In this document: piece after piece, positions 1 to 8,012 of the stretch
How the letters are laid out: each line of letters starts with the position of its first letter
How positions within the stretch are numbered: the stretch's first letter is position 1
DNA from: Caldicellulosiruptor changbaiensis
Lineage (GTDB): Bacteria; Bacillota; Thermoanaerobacteria; Caldicellulosiruptorales; Caldicellulosiruptoraceae
DNA length: 64,000 nt
Assembly: GCF_003999255.1 (NCBI RefSeq)
Contig: NZ_CP034791.1
Span: 238,501 to 302,500 of the forward strand
Reading direction: 5' to 3'
The notes under the pieces: model-generated
Told to the model about the DNA's origin: nothing
Databases searched by the model: none
The model's input: the letters and a program-made list of their open reading frames with translations, nothing else
Made by a program: the position numbers and the translations under genes

Positions 1-1
1 T

Positions 2-985
2 TTAGCAATTGACAAAAACACAATCCAGATAAAGGTACTAAATGACTATATATTTGCATCATTTGACCCAGCTTCGATAATGTTCAGAAATGCCCAAAGC
101 ACAACCAGCCTCAATGGCAATCCTGATAACGACAAAATTGTAAGCCTTGGAATTGTAAGCTATGTACTTAGTCCTGATAAAAAGGTAGTGACACTAAAAA
201 CAGCGGCTCTGTTAACGTCTGATGCTAAAGCGGATACAAATGACGCGGGCCAGGAACCTGAAGATCTAAAAATCTATACAACAGGTTCAGGCATAAAAGA
301 CCAGTTTGACCAGGTGCTGAATATTCCGCCTACATTGGATGTAAACTTTTATCCGAATATAAAACTGAAGGACAAAATTTCACCACAGCAGCTTTCTGTA
401 TCTGTTGGCACAGGTCAAAACTCTGATACCATAATTGTTACGTTTGATGAGCCTGTTACAACTTTGCCTGGTATAAACAATACAATCTTGGCAGCAGGCA
501 TTGAGCTAAAAGATGGAACTGCAACACTTTTGCCTGATATCGACTATACAGCTTACACTCAAAATGGAGTTCTTTATATAAAAGTCAAAAAACCAGGAGT
601 TGTTGACAGGTCAATTTCTGTCGAAATAAAAAGACCTGATTTGATTATAGACTACAATGGCAATCCAGTGGTTCCTGCAAAAGCTCAGGTTGTCGACCAT
701 GTGACAGAAAGGACATCACCTGATGTGTCAGCAGAGTTTTCTACAACTGATACAAGAAAGGTAAAACTTACATTTACAGAACCAATGGACCCAGCAACAT
801 TGGTCCCTCAGAACTTCTCCTGCGTTGCAGGCGGGAATATAATAAGCTTTGTAAAATCTTCTGACAATAGAGTTGTTGAAATAACATTTACAAACCCACT
901 ACCAGCAGGGAGCATTGTAAACATATCACCAAATGTCAAGGATTTGGCAGGAAATTCTGTCTTGACCCAGGCTGTGAAGAAGTAG
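2..985 (+). CDS. C-terminal part of Ig-like repeat surface protein (5' end outside window)
   Basis: The reading frame is open from base 2, so the first ATG (base 80) is internal and only the last 327 residues are visible. Beta-rich segments with motifs such as VTFDEPV and VKLTFTEPMDPATL, and an ending like SPNVKDLAGN, resemble SwmB/Big_5-type bacterial Ig-like domains of cell-surface proteins; at least two such domains fit. No membrane anchor or SLH domain lies in the visible part. It presumably acts outside the cell. The family assignment rests on motif resemblance only. Confidence 0.6.
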   Translation, partial: LAIDKNTIQIKVLNDYIFASFDPASIMFRNAQSTTSLNGNPDNDKIVSLGIVSYVLSPDKKVVTLKTAALLTSDAKADTNDAGQEPEDLKIYTTGSGIKDQFDQVLNIPPTLDVNFYPNIKLKDKISPQQLSVSVGTGQNSDTIIVTFDEPVTTLPGINNTILAAGIELKDGTATLLPDIDYTAYTQNGVLYIKVKKPGVVDRSISVEIKRPDLIIDYNGNPVVPAKAQVVDHVTERTSPDVSAEFSTTDTRKVKLTFTEPMDPATLVPQNFSCVAGGNIISFVKSSDNRVVEITFTNPLPAGSIVNISPNVKDLAGNSVLTQAVKK

Positions 986-1053
986 TTGGGTTTGTGGTAT
1001 AATTATATTTATTGAAGATTTGAAGATTTTATATAAATGATGAGGTGTTTAAA

Positions 1054-1302
1054 ATGATATTAGATGCCAAAGAGGTAATTTCTGATGTAGACAAATATAT
1101 GGAAATTATAGAGAAAGAAGTAATAATATTACAAAAGGATGGCAAGAAAATTGCCAAAATCGTTACAATTAGGAAAAGGAAAAGGAGAAGAGATAATACA
1201 GAAGAAGTTTTAAAAGCAATAAAGGAACTGACAGGTATTGCAAAGGAGCTTAACATGGATGCAGATACAGTAAGAGAGGAGAGAATTTTGGGGAGTGACT
1301 AA
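1054..1302 (+). CDS. Phd/YefM-like antitoxin of a PIN-domain toxin pair
   Basis: An 82-residue protein with a short beta/alpha N-terminus (ILDAKEVISDVDKYMEII, then VIILQKDGKKIAKIV) typical of Phd/YefM DNA-binding antitoxins, a basic KRKRRR patch and a C-terminal tail (DADTVREERILG) of the kind that wraps around PIN toxins. A GTG at 1045 lies inside the Shine-Dalgarno sequence GAGG (1042-1045), so the ATG at 1054 is the better start. It overlaps the following toxin reading frame by 8 bases, a classic toxin-antitoxin arrangement. The toxin is broken, so this is probably an orphan antitoxin. Confidence 0.7.
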   Translation: MILDAKEVISDVDKYMEIIEKEVIILQKDGKKIAKIVTIRKRKRRRDNTEEVLKAIKELTGIAKELNMDADTVREERILGSD

Positions 1303-1633
1303 GGTTGTAATTGATACAAATGTGGTTTTAGATTGGATATAAGGTAGAGAACCTTTTAAAGATGCTGCTGAGAAAATGTTCGAAATTATAACTTTAAGAA
1401 AAGATATAAAGGCATATGTGACTGCAAATAGTGTGACTGACCTCTTCTATGTTGCTAAAAAAACAATGAAAGTTGACAGAATTAGAAATTTACTTCTTAT
1501 AATTTTCAAAAAAGGTAGATATTATAAGTGTATTGAAAAGTGATATAATAAAATCATTAAAAAGTAACTATAATGATTTAGAGGATGCATTACAAATTAT
1601 TTGTGCTCTCAAGATACAGGCAGATTACTTGAT
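1295..1633 (+). pseudogene. PIN-domain toxin, 5' part (stop, frameshift, IS insertion)
   Basis: Starting at GTG 1295 the frame reads VTKVVIDTNVVLDW, the first PIN motif with its catalytic Asp, then meets an in-frame TAA at 1340-1342 followed by GREPFKDAAEKMFEI, which continues the family pattern. A one-base insertion in the run at about 1507-1515 changes frame, after which the sequence goes on as NDLEDALQIICALKIQADYLI. The gene is then interrupted at TTGAT (1629-1633) by an IS200/IS605 element and resumes at 3493. Repaired, it would encode about 138 residues. Three independent lesions make it a clear pseudogene. Confidence 0.85.
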
Positions 1634-1724
1634 AAAGTAAACGCCCGCACACTCGTGTCTTTAGGCATGAGTAAGGGCATTATCATTGTGTAATTGCAAT
1701 ATTAGATAAAACCACAATAAATAT

Positions 1725-1767
1725 TTGTTAATCTCCTTTGCATATGTTATAATATATGCAAAGGAGA
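1725..1767 (+). promoter_or_regulatory. tnpA promoter nested in an RBS-sequestering inverted repeat
   Basis: A promoter TTGTTA (1725-1730), 17 bases, TATAAT (1748-1753) lies in front of tnpA. A 14-bp perfect inverted repeat, TCTCCTTTGCATAT (1732-1745) and its complement (1754-1767), surrounds the -10 box, and its right arm contains the tnpA Shine-Dalgarno AAAGGAGA. RNA started by this promoter would begin near 1760 and lack the left arm. RNA reading in from outside would fold the arm over the ribosome binding site. Confidence 0.7.
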
Positions 1768-1776
1768 TGATAGAAG

Positions 1777-2178
1777 ATGGCAGTAATCCACCACGGAAGA
1801 GGATATGTATATTCCATTCAGTACCATATAGTTTGGTGCGTAAAATATAGACACAAAATTCTGCAGGGGGAAATAGATACAAAATTGAAAGAAATACTTT
1901 TTGAGATAGCAAAAGAACAGGGTTTTGAAATAATAGCAATGGAAACAAATCAGGACCATGTCCATCTTTTAATAGATTGTTCACCTCAGCATTATATACC
2001 CGATTTAATAAAGACTTTGAAAGGTGTTAGTGCCAGAAGATTGTTTCAGTTCTTCCCAGAACTCAAAACTAAACTCTGGGGTGAACATTTATGGAATCCT
2101 TCCTACTTTGTTGCGACAGTAAGTGAAAATACTGAAGAACAAATAAAAGAGTATATCAATTCTCAAAAGGAGAAGTAA
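1777..2178 (+). CDS. tnpA: IS200-like TnpA, Y1 HUH transposase
   Basis: A 133-residue single-strand transposase. The metal-binding HUH motif is H61-V-H63 (in DHVHLLI) and the probable nucleophilic tyrosine is Y126 in KEYINSQ; both have the spacing expected from IS608 TnpA. The family excises and inserts the element as circular single-stranded DNA at subterminal hairpins. The start ATG follows AAAGGAGA, which lies in the arm of the inverted repeat upstream. It ends 5 bases before tnpB. All family landmarks are present, so the enzyme is probably active. Confidence 0.93.
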   Translation: MAVIHHGRGYVYSIQYHIVWCVKYRHKILQGEIDTKLKEILFEIAKEQGFEIIAMETNQDHVHLLIDCSPQHYIPDLIKTLKGVSARRLFQFFPELKTKLWGEHLWNPSYFVATVSENTEEQIKEYINSQKEK

Positions 2179-2183
2179 TTCAG

Positions 2184-3350
2184 ATGATAATCACTTACAG
2201 ATACAGGCTATATCCTACGAAAGAACAGGAAAGACAACTGAAGAAGACCTTTGGTTGTGTTAGATTTGCATGGAACTATTTTCTTGCATACCAGAAAGAA
2301 GTTTATAGGCAGCAGAAGAAATCACCAAATGCTTTTGCGTGGATAAGACACCTGCAGCAGCACCTCAAAAGAGAGTATCCATGGCTTAAAGAGGTGGACA
2401 AGTTTGCTCTTGAGAACGAAATTAAGAGTCTTGAACAGGCATTTGAAAGATTCTTCAGAAACCAAGCTAAATATCCGAAGTTTAAAAGAAAGAAATCGAA
2501 CTACTTTTCATACACAACAAATTTCACAAACAATAATATCCAAGTGGATTTTGGAAAGTTAGCTACTGATACTGAACTAAACCGTTGCTGGGGCAGGATA
2601 AAATTACCTAAGCTTGGCTGGGTAAAAGCAAGAATCCACAGAACTTTTAATGGTAAAATCAAAACAGCAACTGTAAAGCTATTGCCAAGTGGGAAGTACT
2701 ATGTATCAATAACAGTAGAGCAAGACAAAGTAGACAATCCGAAGATAAAGGAGACACCTGCAAACTTTGCAACTGCTTTGGATCTTGGAGTCAAAGACTT
2801 CTTTGTGGACAGCAATAGCAGACACGTTGAAAATCCCAAGATTCTTGCGAAGTACGAAAGGAGAATAAAAAAAGTACAGAGAGAACTTTCAAGGAAAAGG
2901 CCTGGTAGCAAAAATTTTGAGAGAACAAGGAGAAAACTTGCAAAGCTGTATGAAAAGGTGACAAATATCAGGATGGATTTTTTACACAAATGGTCTTCAC
3001 GGGTTATTTGCGAAAACCAAGCGATAATCTGTGAAGACTTAAAAGTAAAAAACCTTGTGAGGAATCATCATCTGGCAAAAAGTATTATGGATGTATCATG
3101 GTCAAAGTTTGTAGAGATGCTGGAATACAAATCTAAATGGTATAACAGGATATTTCTGAAGATACCATCAAGTTTTCCATCATCCCAGATTTGCAGTAGT
3201 TGTGGATATAGGAATGAAGAGCTAAAGGACTTAAAAATAAGGACATGGCAATGTCCATGTTGTAGACAGAAACATGATAGGGATGAGAACGCAGCCAAAA
3301 ACATTCTGAAACAGGGATTACTCCAGTTAGGAATGGTAGTAAGTGTATAG
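2184..3350 (+). CDS. tnpB: TnpB, RNA-guided RuvC-like nuclease of IS200/IS605
   Basis: A 388-residue TnpB of usual length: N-terminal OrfB helix-turn-helix region (about 1-110), a RuvC-like core with D200 (ALDLGVKDF), E284 (IICEDLKV) and D367 (HDRDENAAKNI), and a zinc ribbon with C337/C340 and C357/C360. All three acidic residues are intact. TnpB cuts DNA next to the element's target motif using an RNA made from the element's right end, which favours retention of the element. A long lysine-rich linker (about 220-255) is typical of the family. Confidence 0.93.
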   Translation: MIITYRYRLYPTKEQERQLKKTFGCVRFAWNYFLAYQKEVYRQQKKSPNAFAWIRHLQQHLKREYPWLKEVDKFALENEIKSLEQAFERFFRNQAKYPKFKRKKSNYFSYTTNFTNNNIQVDFGKLATDTELNRCWGRIKLPKLGWVKARIHRTFNGKIKTATVKLLPSGKYYVSITVEQDKVDNPKIKETPANFATALDLGVKDFFVDSNSRHVENPKILAKYERRIKKVQRELSRKRPGSKNFERTRRKLAKLYEKVTNIRMDFLHKWSSRVICENQAIICEDLKVKNLVRNHHLAKSIMDVSWSKFVEMLEYKSKWYNRIFLKIPSSFPSSQICSSCGYRNEELKDLKIRTWQCPCCRQKHDRDENAAKNILKQGLLQLGMVVSV

Positions 3351-3508
3351 GCGATGTAGTAGGGTTGGGACGACCCGAGCCGATAAAGGCGATGCCTGCT
3401 GAGACCTGTCCTCTACTACTGGGGATACAATCCCAGTAGCAAGTCTGGTCGATGAAGCAGGAAGCCTGCGACTTCAGTCGTGGGTAGTTCACTACTCGTG
3501 ATAAAGAA
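3300..3508 (+). ncRNA. Probable omega/reRNA of TnpB with guide reading into the PIN gene
   Basis: In this family the guide RNA scaffold covers the end of tnpB and the right end of the element, and the guide is the flanking host sequence. Here the 142 bases after tnpB contain GC-rich hairpins (for example GGGTTGGGACGACCC at 3362-3376 and CCCAGTAGC near 3432). The first host bases, 3493-3508, would be the guide. The 5' limit is a guess; the presence of such an RNA follows from family knowledge, not from a direct signal. Confidence 0.55.
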
Positions 3509-3571
3509 ATGCATAGTAATAAAATTAGAATAATAACCCCAGAAGAGTTTATAAAGGTGTTTTCTTCTTAA
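3493..3571 (+). pseudogene. PIN-domain toxin, 3' part after the IS insertion
   Basis: After the right end of the insertion the frame T-R-D-K-E-M-H-S-N-K-I-R-I-I-T-P-E-E-F runs to TAA at 3569-3571. This is the C-terminal piece of a PIN domain (last acidic residue in TRD, then the PEEF helix) and fits exactly onto the 5' part ending at 1633. It has no start of its own and is not expected to be translated. Confidence 0.85.
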
Positions 3572-3597
3572 AACTTGAAAATACCTCAAAATTCAAA

Positions 3598-3637
3598 AAG
3601 AGGCTGTATTAGTTTTAAAGGCAGCCTCTTTAAATTT
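3598..3637 (+). terminator. Rho-independent terminator after the toxin-antitoxin locus
   Basis: AAGAGGCTG (3598-3606) and CAGCCTCTT (3622-3630) form a perfect 9-bp stem followed by a T-rich stretch. It lies between the PIN remnant and queD, so it may end the upstream transcript or act as a leader element for queD. Confidence 0.6.
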
Positions 3638-3667
3638 TACATTTTTGCAAAAAGGAGTGATATTTCC

Positions 3668-4033
3668 TTGCTTCTCAAAAAAATCTTCAAGTTTGATGCA
3701 GCGCACAACCTCACAAAGTACCATGGAAAGTGTGAAAAGTTGCATGGGCACACGTACAAGCTTGTTGTCACAGTCAAAGGAAAATTAGATGAGCAAGACA
3801 TGGTTATAGATTTTGCCCTGCTCAAAGACATTGTCCAAAAAGAGGTCATAGACATTTTGGACCATGCATATTTGAATGATATAATCGAAAACCCAACAGC
3901 AGAAAACATTGCAAAGTGGATTTGGCAAAGGCTCTATGATAAAATTAAAGCGCAAAATTGTACCCTTTATGAAATTGAAGTCTGGGAAACAGAAGACAGT
4001 GGCGCAGTCTACAGGGGTGAAGATGATGATTGA
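3668..4033 (+). CDS. queD: 6-carboxy-5,6,7,8-tetrahydropterin synthase QueD
   Basis: Converts 7,8-dihydroneopterin triphosphate to 6-carboxytetrahydropterin in preQ0/queuosine synthesis. The frame is open further upstream, but TTG 3668 follows AGGAG (3653-3657) by 10 bases and gives the family start (MLLKKIFKFDAAH), 121 residues. Zinc ligands H13, H26 and H28 and the catalytic C22 (KYHGKCEKLHGHTY) are present, as is the C-terminal EVWETEDSGA segment. It overlaps folE2 by 11 bases, so the two are translationally coupled; FolE2 makes its substrate. Confidence 0.9.
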   Translation: MLLKKIFKFDAAHNLTKYHGKCEKLHGHTYKLVVTVKGKLDEQDMVIDFALLKDIVQKEVIDILDHAYLNDIIENPTAENIAKWIWQRLYDKIKAQNCTLYEIEVWETEDSGAVYRGEDDD

Positions 4034-4796
4034 TGTTCAGAGCCAGAAAGACCTTCGCGGCATTAGCATTCAAAAAGTAGGGATAAAAGACTTGAATTGG
4101 CCAATTGTTGTGATGGACAGGGCGAACAAGACTCAAACAACCATCGCAAAAATCACGGCAGCTGCAGAGCTGAAAGGTGACATGAGAGGTACTCACATGT
4201 CGCGTTTTATTGAGGCAATAGATGAGCTAAATGTGGTAGGTCCAAAAGAAATAGAAAGGCTTCTTGACAGAATAAAGGAAAAGCTTGACTCTCAAAAAGC
4301 CTACGTTCGCTTTGACTTTCCATATTTTATAAACAAAAGAACACCTGTAACCGAGACGCTTGCACCTTTAAAAGTTGATTGCTACTTTGAAGCAGAAAAA
4401 GGCGAAAAGTTTGATTTAAAGGTAGGTGTAATTGTTCCTGTCCACACACTTTGCCCGTGCTCAAAAGAGATTTCTGAGTACGGTGCTCACAACCAAAGAG
4501 CGTATGTGACAATTGAAGTGAGAATGAGACGTTTTATGTGGATTGAAGAGCTTGTTGAGATAGCAGAATCTTCTGCCTCATGCCCGCTCTATTCTATCCT
4601 AAAAAGGCCAGACGAAAAATGGGTTACAGAACGTGCTTACCAGAACCCGAGGTTTGTTGAAGACCTTTTGCGTGAAGTTGTTGTAAAAATAAACAGTGAC
4701 AAGCGAATCAAGTGGTACAAGGTTTTTGTTGAGAGCATAGAGAGTATTCATAACCACAACGCATTTGCATATATTGAAGGGGAAATAGCAAAATGA
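4023..4796 (+). CDS. folE2: GTP cyclohydrolase FolE2 (type IB)
   Basis: Makes 7,8-dihydroneopterin triphosphate from GTP, the first step of both folate and queuosine pathways. The 257-residue protein has the FolE2 landmarks GTHMSRF, the metal-site Cys in PCSKEISEYGAHNQR and a C-terminal ESIESIHNHNAFA. The start is ATG 4023 or 4026 after AGGGGTGA. FolE2 is the zinc-independent isozyme that in many bacteria backs up FolE1 under zinc shortage. Pairing with queD points to a job in queuosine synthesis; tgt lies 37 kb away. Confidence 0.92.
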   Translation: MMIDVQSQKDLRGISIQKVGIKDLNWPIVVMDRANKTQTTIAKITAAAELKGDMRGTHMSRFIEAIDELNVVGPKEIERLLDRIKEKLDSQKAYVRFDFPYFINKRTPVTETLAPLKVDCYFEAEKGEKFDLKVGVIVPVHTLCPCSKEISEYGAHNQRAYVTIEVRMRRFMWIEELVEIAESSASCPLYSILKRPDEKWVTERAYQNPRFVEDLLREVVVKINSDKRIKWYKVFVESIESIHNHNAFAYIEGEIAK

Positions 4797-4859
4797 TACA
4801 ATTAAAGTAACAAATCACTTTTGAAAAAGCGAGGGAAGGTTTTTTAAAACCGCCACGTA

Positions 4860-6299
4860 ATGAAGATAAAGATATATACAAAAAGGCTGGGAATCAGTAT
4901 TGCTGTGCTGGTATTTGGGATTGTATTTATCTTTCTCTTGATAAAGTATATAACAGTACGGAATGTCCAGCCGCAAGAGGACAATATAAGCTATCTTAAA
5001 AAACTATTTGGTCTTAAAAATGCCCAGCTTGTTGAAAGTGATATCAAGCTTGAAAAGCTTCCTGATGAGACTTTTATGTACAAGTACCTTTTTGAAGATG
5101 ACAAGTCAAAGTATGAAATCTATATGAAAGAGAACCAGTCAGTTGTTTACTTCAAAAAGTATCAACCGTCAGATGTTGTAAATGACTTTTCATTCAATGA
5201 TGTAAAGTCAAAAGCATTCAAGCTTCTGTACAAGTTTGCACCATACACAAAAGGAAATGTTGAGCTTTATGTCACCCAAACCAAAGACAAATACATCTGC
5301 AACTTCTACCGTGTAGAAGGGGACAAAAAGGTGCTGTCAAATGAAGCAGTGATTGTTCTAAATAAAGACAATGGTGAGCTTTTAGAGTTTAACATAAGCT
5401 GGTTTTCGAATATAAACTTTAAATCTGGTAGCAAAAAAGGGAATGAGGAAGACAAAATTTTAAAAAGTATAAAGATTGTGCCAGCAATCAGCAGCGATTC
5501 TTTTTTAAAATATACGACATTAAACAATATTCTCTCCTTAAAAGACCTCTACTTTGACTATGTAGAAGGAAAAGTCTTCCCAGAGATCAATTTAAACCCA
5601 AATAAATTTAATCTCCAAGAGTACAACAATTACGTAGATTATGTCCAAAAGAAGGCATCAGTTGAGTATGTTAAGCTAAAATTTGGCAAGATTTTAAACA
5701 TGCTATCGTCTCAGCAAAGAAGATTGCCATTTTCATTATCTGAATTCAAAATTGAGCCATCTGGTGGATATTCGTACAAAAAAGATAGTTTATATGGCAA
5801 GGTAGAGATATCGGCGGATAAGTTTGGAAACATCCTCAAGATGACAGCAAACCTCAAAGCATCTGGCAATATCAAGAAGGTAGAAGCTAAGGTTTTGAAC
5901 GACAGGGCAGAGCAGCTTATGCAAATTCTTTTGGGTAAATATGTTACTGCTAAATCCTATATTTTTGACAATGAAAATGAACATGCTGTTTCATACAAAT
6001 TCTATGTTGGCGGGGCTTTTGTTATGGCAGGAAAGCTAAATATCAGCTTTGACAAGCTTTCTGGCGAGGTCACCACAGTTGATTTTGATTTAGGATTGAA
6101 GCCAGAGTTTATGGAAAAGGCAAAAGAAGTAAAGGACACAGCTGAGTACCTAAAACTTGTGAGATCCAGCGGGTTTGAAGAGGTGTATGTATTGACAAAA
6201 GACTATGGCAAGGTGTATCTTTTTGAAAAGGGTGTAGATGCACACTTGGCGCTAAAGCCCAAGTTTGACCTGACATATCTTATGAATGCAACAAAGTAA
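4860..6299 (+). CDS. Membrane-anchored extracytoplasmic protein, YcdB/YcdC-like
   Basis: A 479-residue protein with a basic N-terminus (MKIKIYTKR), one membrane helix (about 11-28) and a long soluble exterior part rich in Lys, Phe and Tyr. Internal repeats of the type ELYVTQTKDKYICNFYR and KGKVEISADKFG recall YcdB/YcdC repeat domains of Firmicutes, which have no known enzymatic role. No catalytic motif is visible. The start lacks a well-spaced Shine-Dalgarno: GAGGGAAGG (4831-4839) is about 20 bases away across a small inverted repeat (GGTTTT...AAAACC). The family call is tentative. Confidence 0.55.
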   Translation: MKIKIYTKRLGISIAVLVFGIVFIFLLIKYITVRNVQPQEDNISYLKKLFGLKNAQLVESDIKLEKLPDETFMYKYLFEDDKSKYEIYMKENQSVVYFKKYQPSDVVNDFSFNDVKSKAFKLLYKFAPYTKGNVELYVTQTKDKYICNFYRVEGDKKVLSNEAVIVLNKDNGELLEFNISWFSNINFKSGSKKGNEEDKILKSIKIVPAISSDSFLKYTTLNNILSLKDLYFDYVEGKVFPEINLNPNKFNLQEYNNYVDYVQKKASVEYVKLKFGKILNMLSSQQRRLPFSLSEFKIEPSGGYSYKKDSLYGKVEISADKFGNILKMTANLKASGNIKKVEAKVLNDRAEQLMQILLGKYVTAKSYIFDNENEHAVSYKFYVGGAFVMAGKLNISFDKLSGEVTTVDFDLGLKPEFMEKAKEVKDTAEYLKLVRSSGFEEVYVLTKDYGKVYLFEKGVDAHLALKPKFDLTYLMNATK

Positions 6300-6328
6300 G
6301 ATAAAATAGAAAGGGATGAGGTACATAA

Positions 6329-7495
6329 ATGGAGGTACTTATTAAAAATGCAAAGATTTTTACAATGGATGAAAAGGGAATAGTTGAAAAGGGAGACATC
6401 TTAATCAGGGATGGCAAGATACATAGAATTGATGAGAAAATCACAGCAAATGGTGCAGAGGTTATAGATGCAACTGGAAAGCTTGTCTTTCCGGGCTTTA
6501 TAGATGCACACTCTCACATTGGTATGTGGGAAGACTCTGTTGGCTTTGAAGGAGCAGATGGCAATGAAGATTCAGACCCTGTCACACCACATCTTCGCGC
6601 AATTGATGCTATAAATCCGTTTGACAGAAGCTTTGAAGAGGCGATAGCAGGCGGGGTTACATGCGTTGCAACAGGTCCTGGGAGTGCAAATGTCATTGGC
6701 GGCCAGTTTTGTGTTATAAAGACATATGGCAAAAGAGTCGACAAGATGGTTATAAAAGAGCCTGCTGCGATGAAGGTTGCGTTTGGCGAAAATCCAAAAA
6801 GTGTTTACCATGAAAAGCATCAAGCACCTCAGACGCGCATGGCAACAGCCGCAATCTTAAGAGAAGCTCTTTTTAAAGCTAAAGAGTACTTAAATAAGAA
6901 ACTTGAAGCAGAAAAAGACGATGAAAAAGACCCTCCAGAGTTTGACATGAAAAGCGAAAGTTTGATTAAGGTATTGAATAAAGAGATTCCGTTAAAGGCT
7001 CATGCGCACAGGGCAGATGATATCTTTACAGCTATCAGGATTGCAAAGGAGTTTGATGTAAACCTAACTTTGGACCATGTGACAGATGGGTATTTGATTG
7101 TGGATGAGCTGAAAGAAGAGAACATCCCATGCATTGTTGGGCCAAACCTTACAGACAGGTCAAAGGTTGAGCTTAAAAACCTTGACTTTAAAAACCCCGG
7201 AATATTAGCTGAAAACGGCATTCTTGTTGCTATCATGACAGACCATCCTGTAATTCCACAAAAGTACCTGACACTTTGCGCAGCGCTGGCCTGCAAAAGT
7301 GGGATGGACGAATTGGAAGCTTTAAAGGCAATTACAATAAACCCTGCAAAGATTTTAGGAGTTGACAGCAGGGTAGGAAGTATAAAAGAGGGCAAGGATG
7401 CAGATATTGTTATTTATAGCGGCCATCCTTTTGAGCTTTTTTCTGAGATAGAGTATGTACTTATAAATGGGCAGATTGTTTATAAGAAGGGATAA
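6329..7495 (+). CDS. Amidohydrolase-superfamily metal-dependent hydrolase
   Basis: A 388-residue cytoplasmic amidohydrolase of imidazolonepropionase/dihydroorotase-like type. It starts with the composite beta-sandwich (about 1-55), then the first metal motif H61-S-H63 (GFIDAHSHIG), later metal histidines in KAHAHR and TLDHVTDG, and the catalytic Asp in MTDHPVIP. The ending KEGKDADIVIYSGHPFE is the family's C-terminal sandwich. A GAAAGGGATGAGG sequence precedes ATG 6329. The substrate cannot be read from the sequence; close relatives are often annotated only as amidohydrolase. Confidence 0.85.
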   Translation: MEVLIKNAKIFTMDEKGIVEKGDILIRDGKIHRIDEKITANGAEVIDATGKLVFPGFIDAHSHIGMWEDSVGFEGADGNEDSDPVTPHLRAIDAINPFDRSFEEAIAGGVTCVATGPGSANVIGGQFCVIKTYGKRVDKMVIKEPAAMKVAFGENPKSVYHEKHQAPQTRMATAAILREALFKAKEYLNKKLEAEKDDEKDPPEFDMKSESLIKVLNKEIPLKAHAHRADDIFTAIRIAKEFDVNLTLDHVTDGYLIVDELKEENIPCIVGPNLTDRSKVELKNLDFKNPGILAENGILVAIMTDHPVIPQKYLTLCAALACKSGMDELEALKAITINPAKILGVDSRVGSIKEGKDADIVIYSGHPFELFSEIEYVLINGQIVYKKG

Positions 7496-7544
7496 CGTTT
7501 TTAAGTAGAATTGAAAGAAAAATTTCAAAAGGATGTAAGTAGCT

Positions 7545-8012
7545 ATGAAAGATCTGATTTCATATTCGTATGATGAGACACTTTCAATTGGCTATAAAAT
7601 AGGCAAAAACCTTTTTAAAGGTGCAATTGTAACGTTGCACGGGGATTTAGGCAGTGGCAAAACAGCCTTAGCAAGAGGCATTGCAAAGGCTTTTTCAATC
7701 GATGACATCTCAAGCCCAACCTTTACTATATTTCATATTTATGATGGAAAATTGCCGGTGTACCATTTTGACATATACAGAATAGAAGAGGATGATCTTG
7801 AGGACATAGGCTATGAAGAGTATTTTTATAATGATGGAGTAACTTTGATAGAGTGGGCAGACAAACTAAAAAGACTTTATCCAAAAGAGTGTCTTAGAAT
7901 TGTCATTGAAAAGCTTGATAGCAATGTTCGAAAAATTATTTTAGAAGGTATAGGGGATAAATACAAAAGGATAGAGGATGTGGTTGAAAAGGATGAAGAT
8001 TTTGGGGATTGA
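7545..8012 (+). CDS. tsaE: tRNA threonylcarbamoyladenosine synthesis ATPase TsaE
   Basis: The P-loop ATPase that with TsaB and TsaD transfers threonylcarbamoyl to A37 of ANN-decoding tRNAs. Of its 155 residues, Walker A is GDLGSGKT (33-40), followed by the family motifs SSPTFTIFH and HFDIYRI and by LIEWADKL. It is the first gene of a tight tsaE-tsaB-rimI block and overlaps tsaB. The weak AAAGGATG ribosome binding site lies 11 bases upstream of the ATG. Confidence 0.93.
   Translation: MKDLISYSYDETLSIGYKIGKNLFKGAIVTLHGDLGSGKTALARGIAKAFSIDDISSPTFTIFHIYDGKLPVYHFDIYRIEEDDLEDIGYEEYFYNDGVTLIEWADKLKRLYPKECLRIVIEKLDSNVRKIILEGIGDKYKRIEDVVEKDEDFGD

Larger units (their letters stand above)
1634..3492 (+). 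mobile_element. IS200/IS605-family element with tnpA and tnpB
   Basis: The ends are fixed by the disrupted PIN gene: joining base 1633 to base 3493 restores an unbroken reading frame (ADYLI|TRDKEM), giving a 1859-bp element with no target duplication, as expected for single-strand HUH transposition. It sits directly 3' of TTGAT, the target pentanucleotide known from ISDra2-type elements. Imperfect hairpins occur near both ends (around 1649-1673 at the left and 3453-3476 at the right). Both genes look intact and point the same way as the host gene. Confidence 0.92.
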
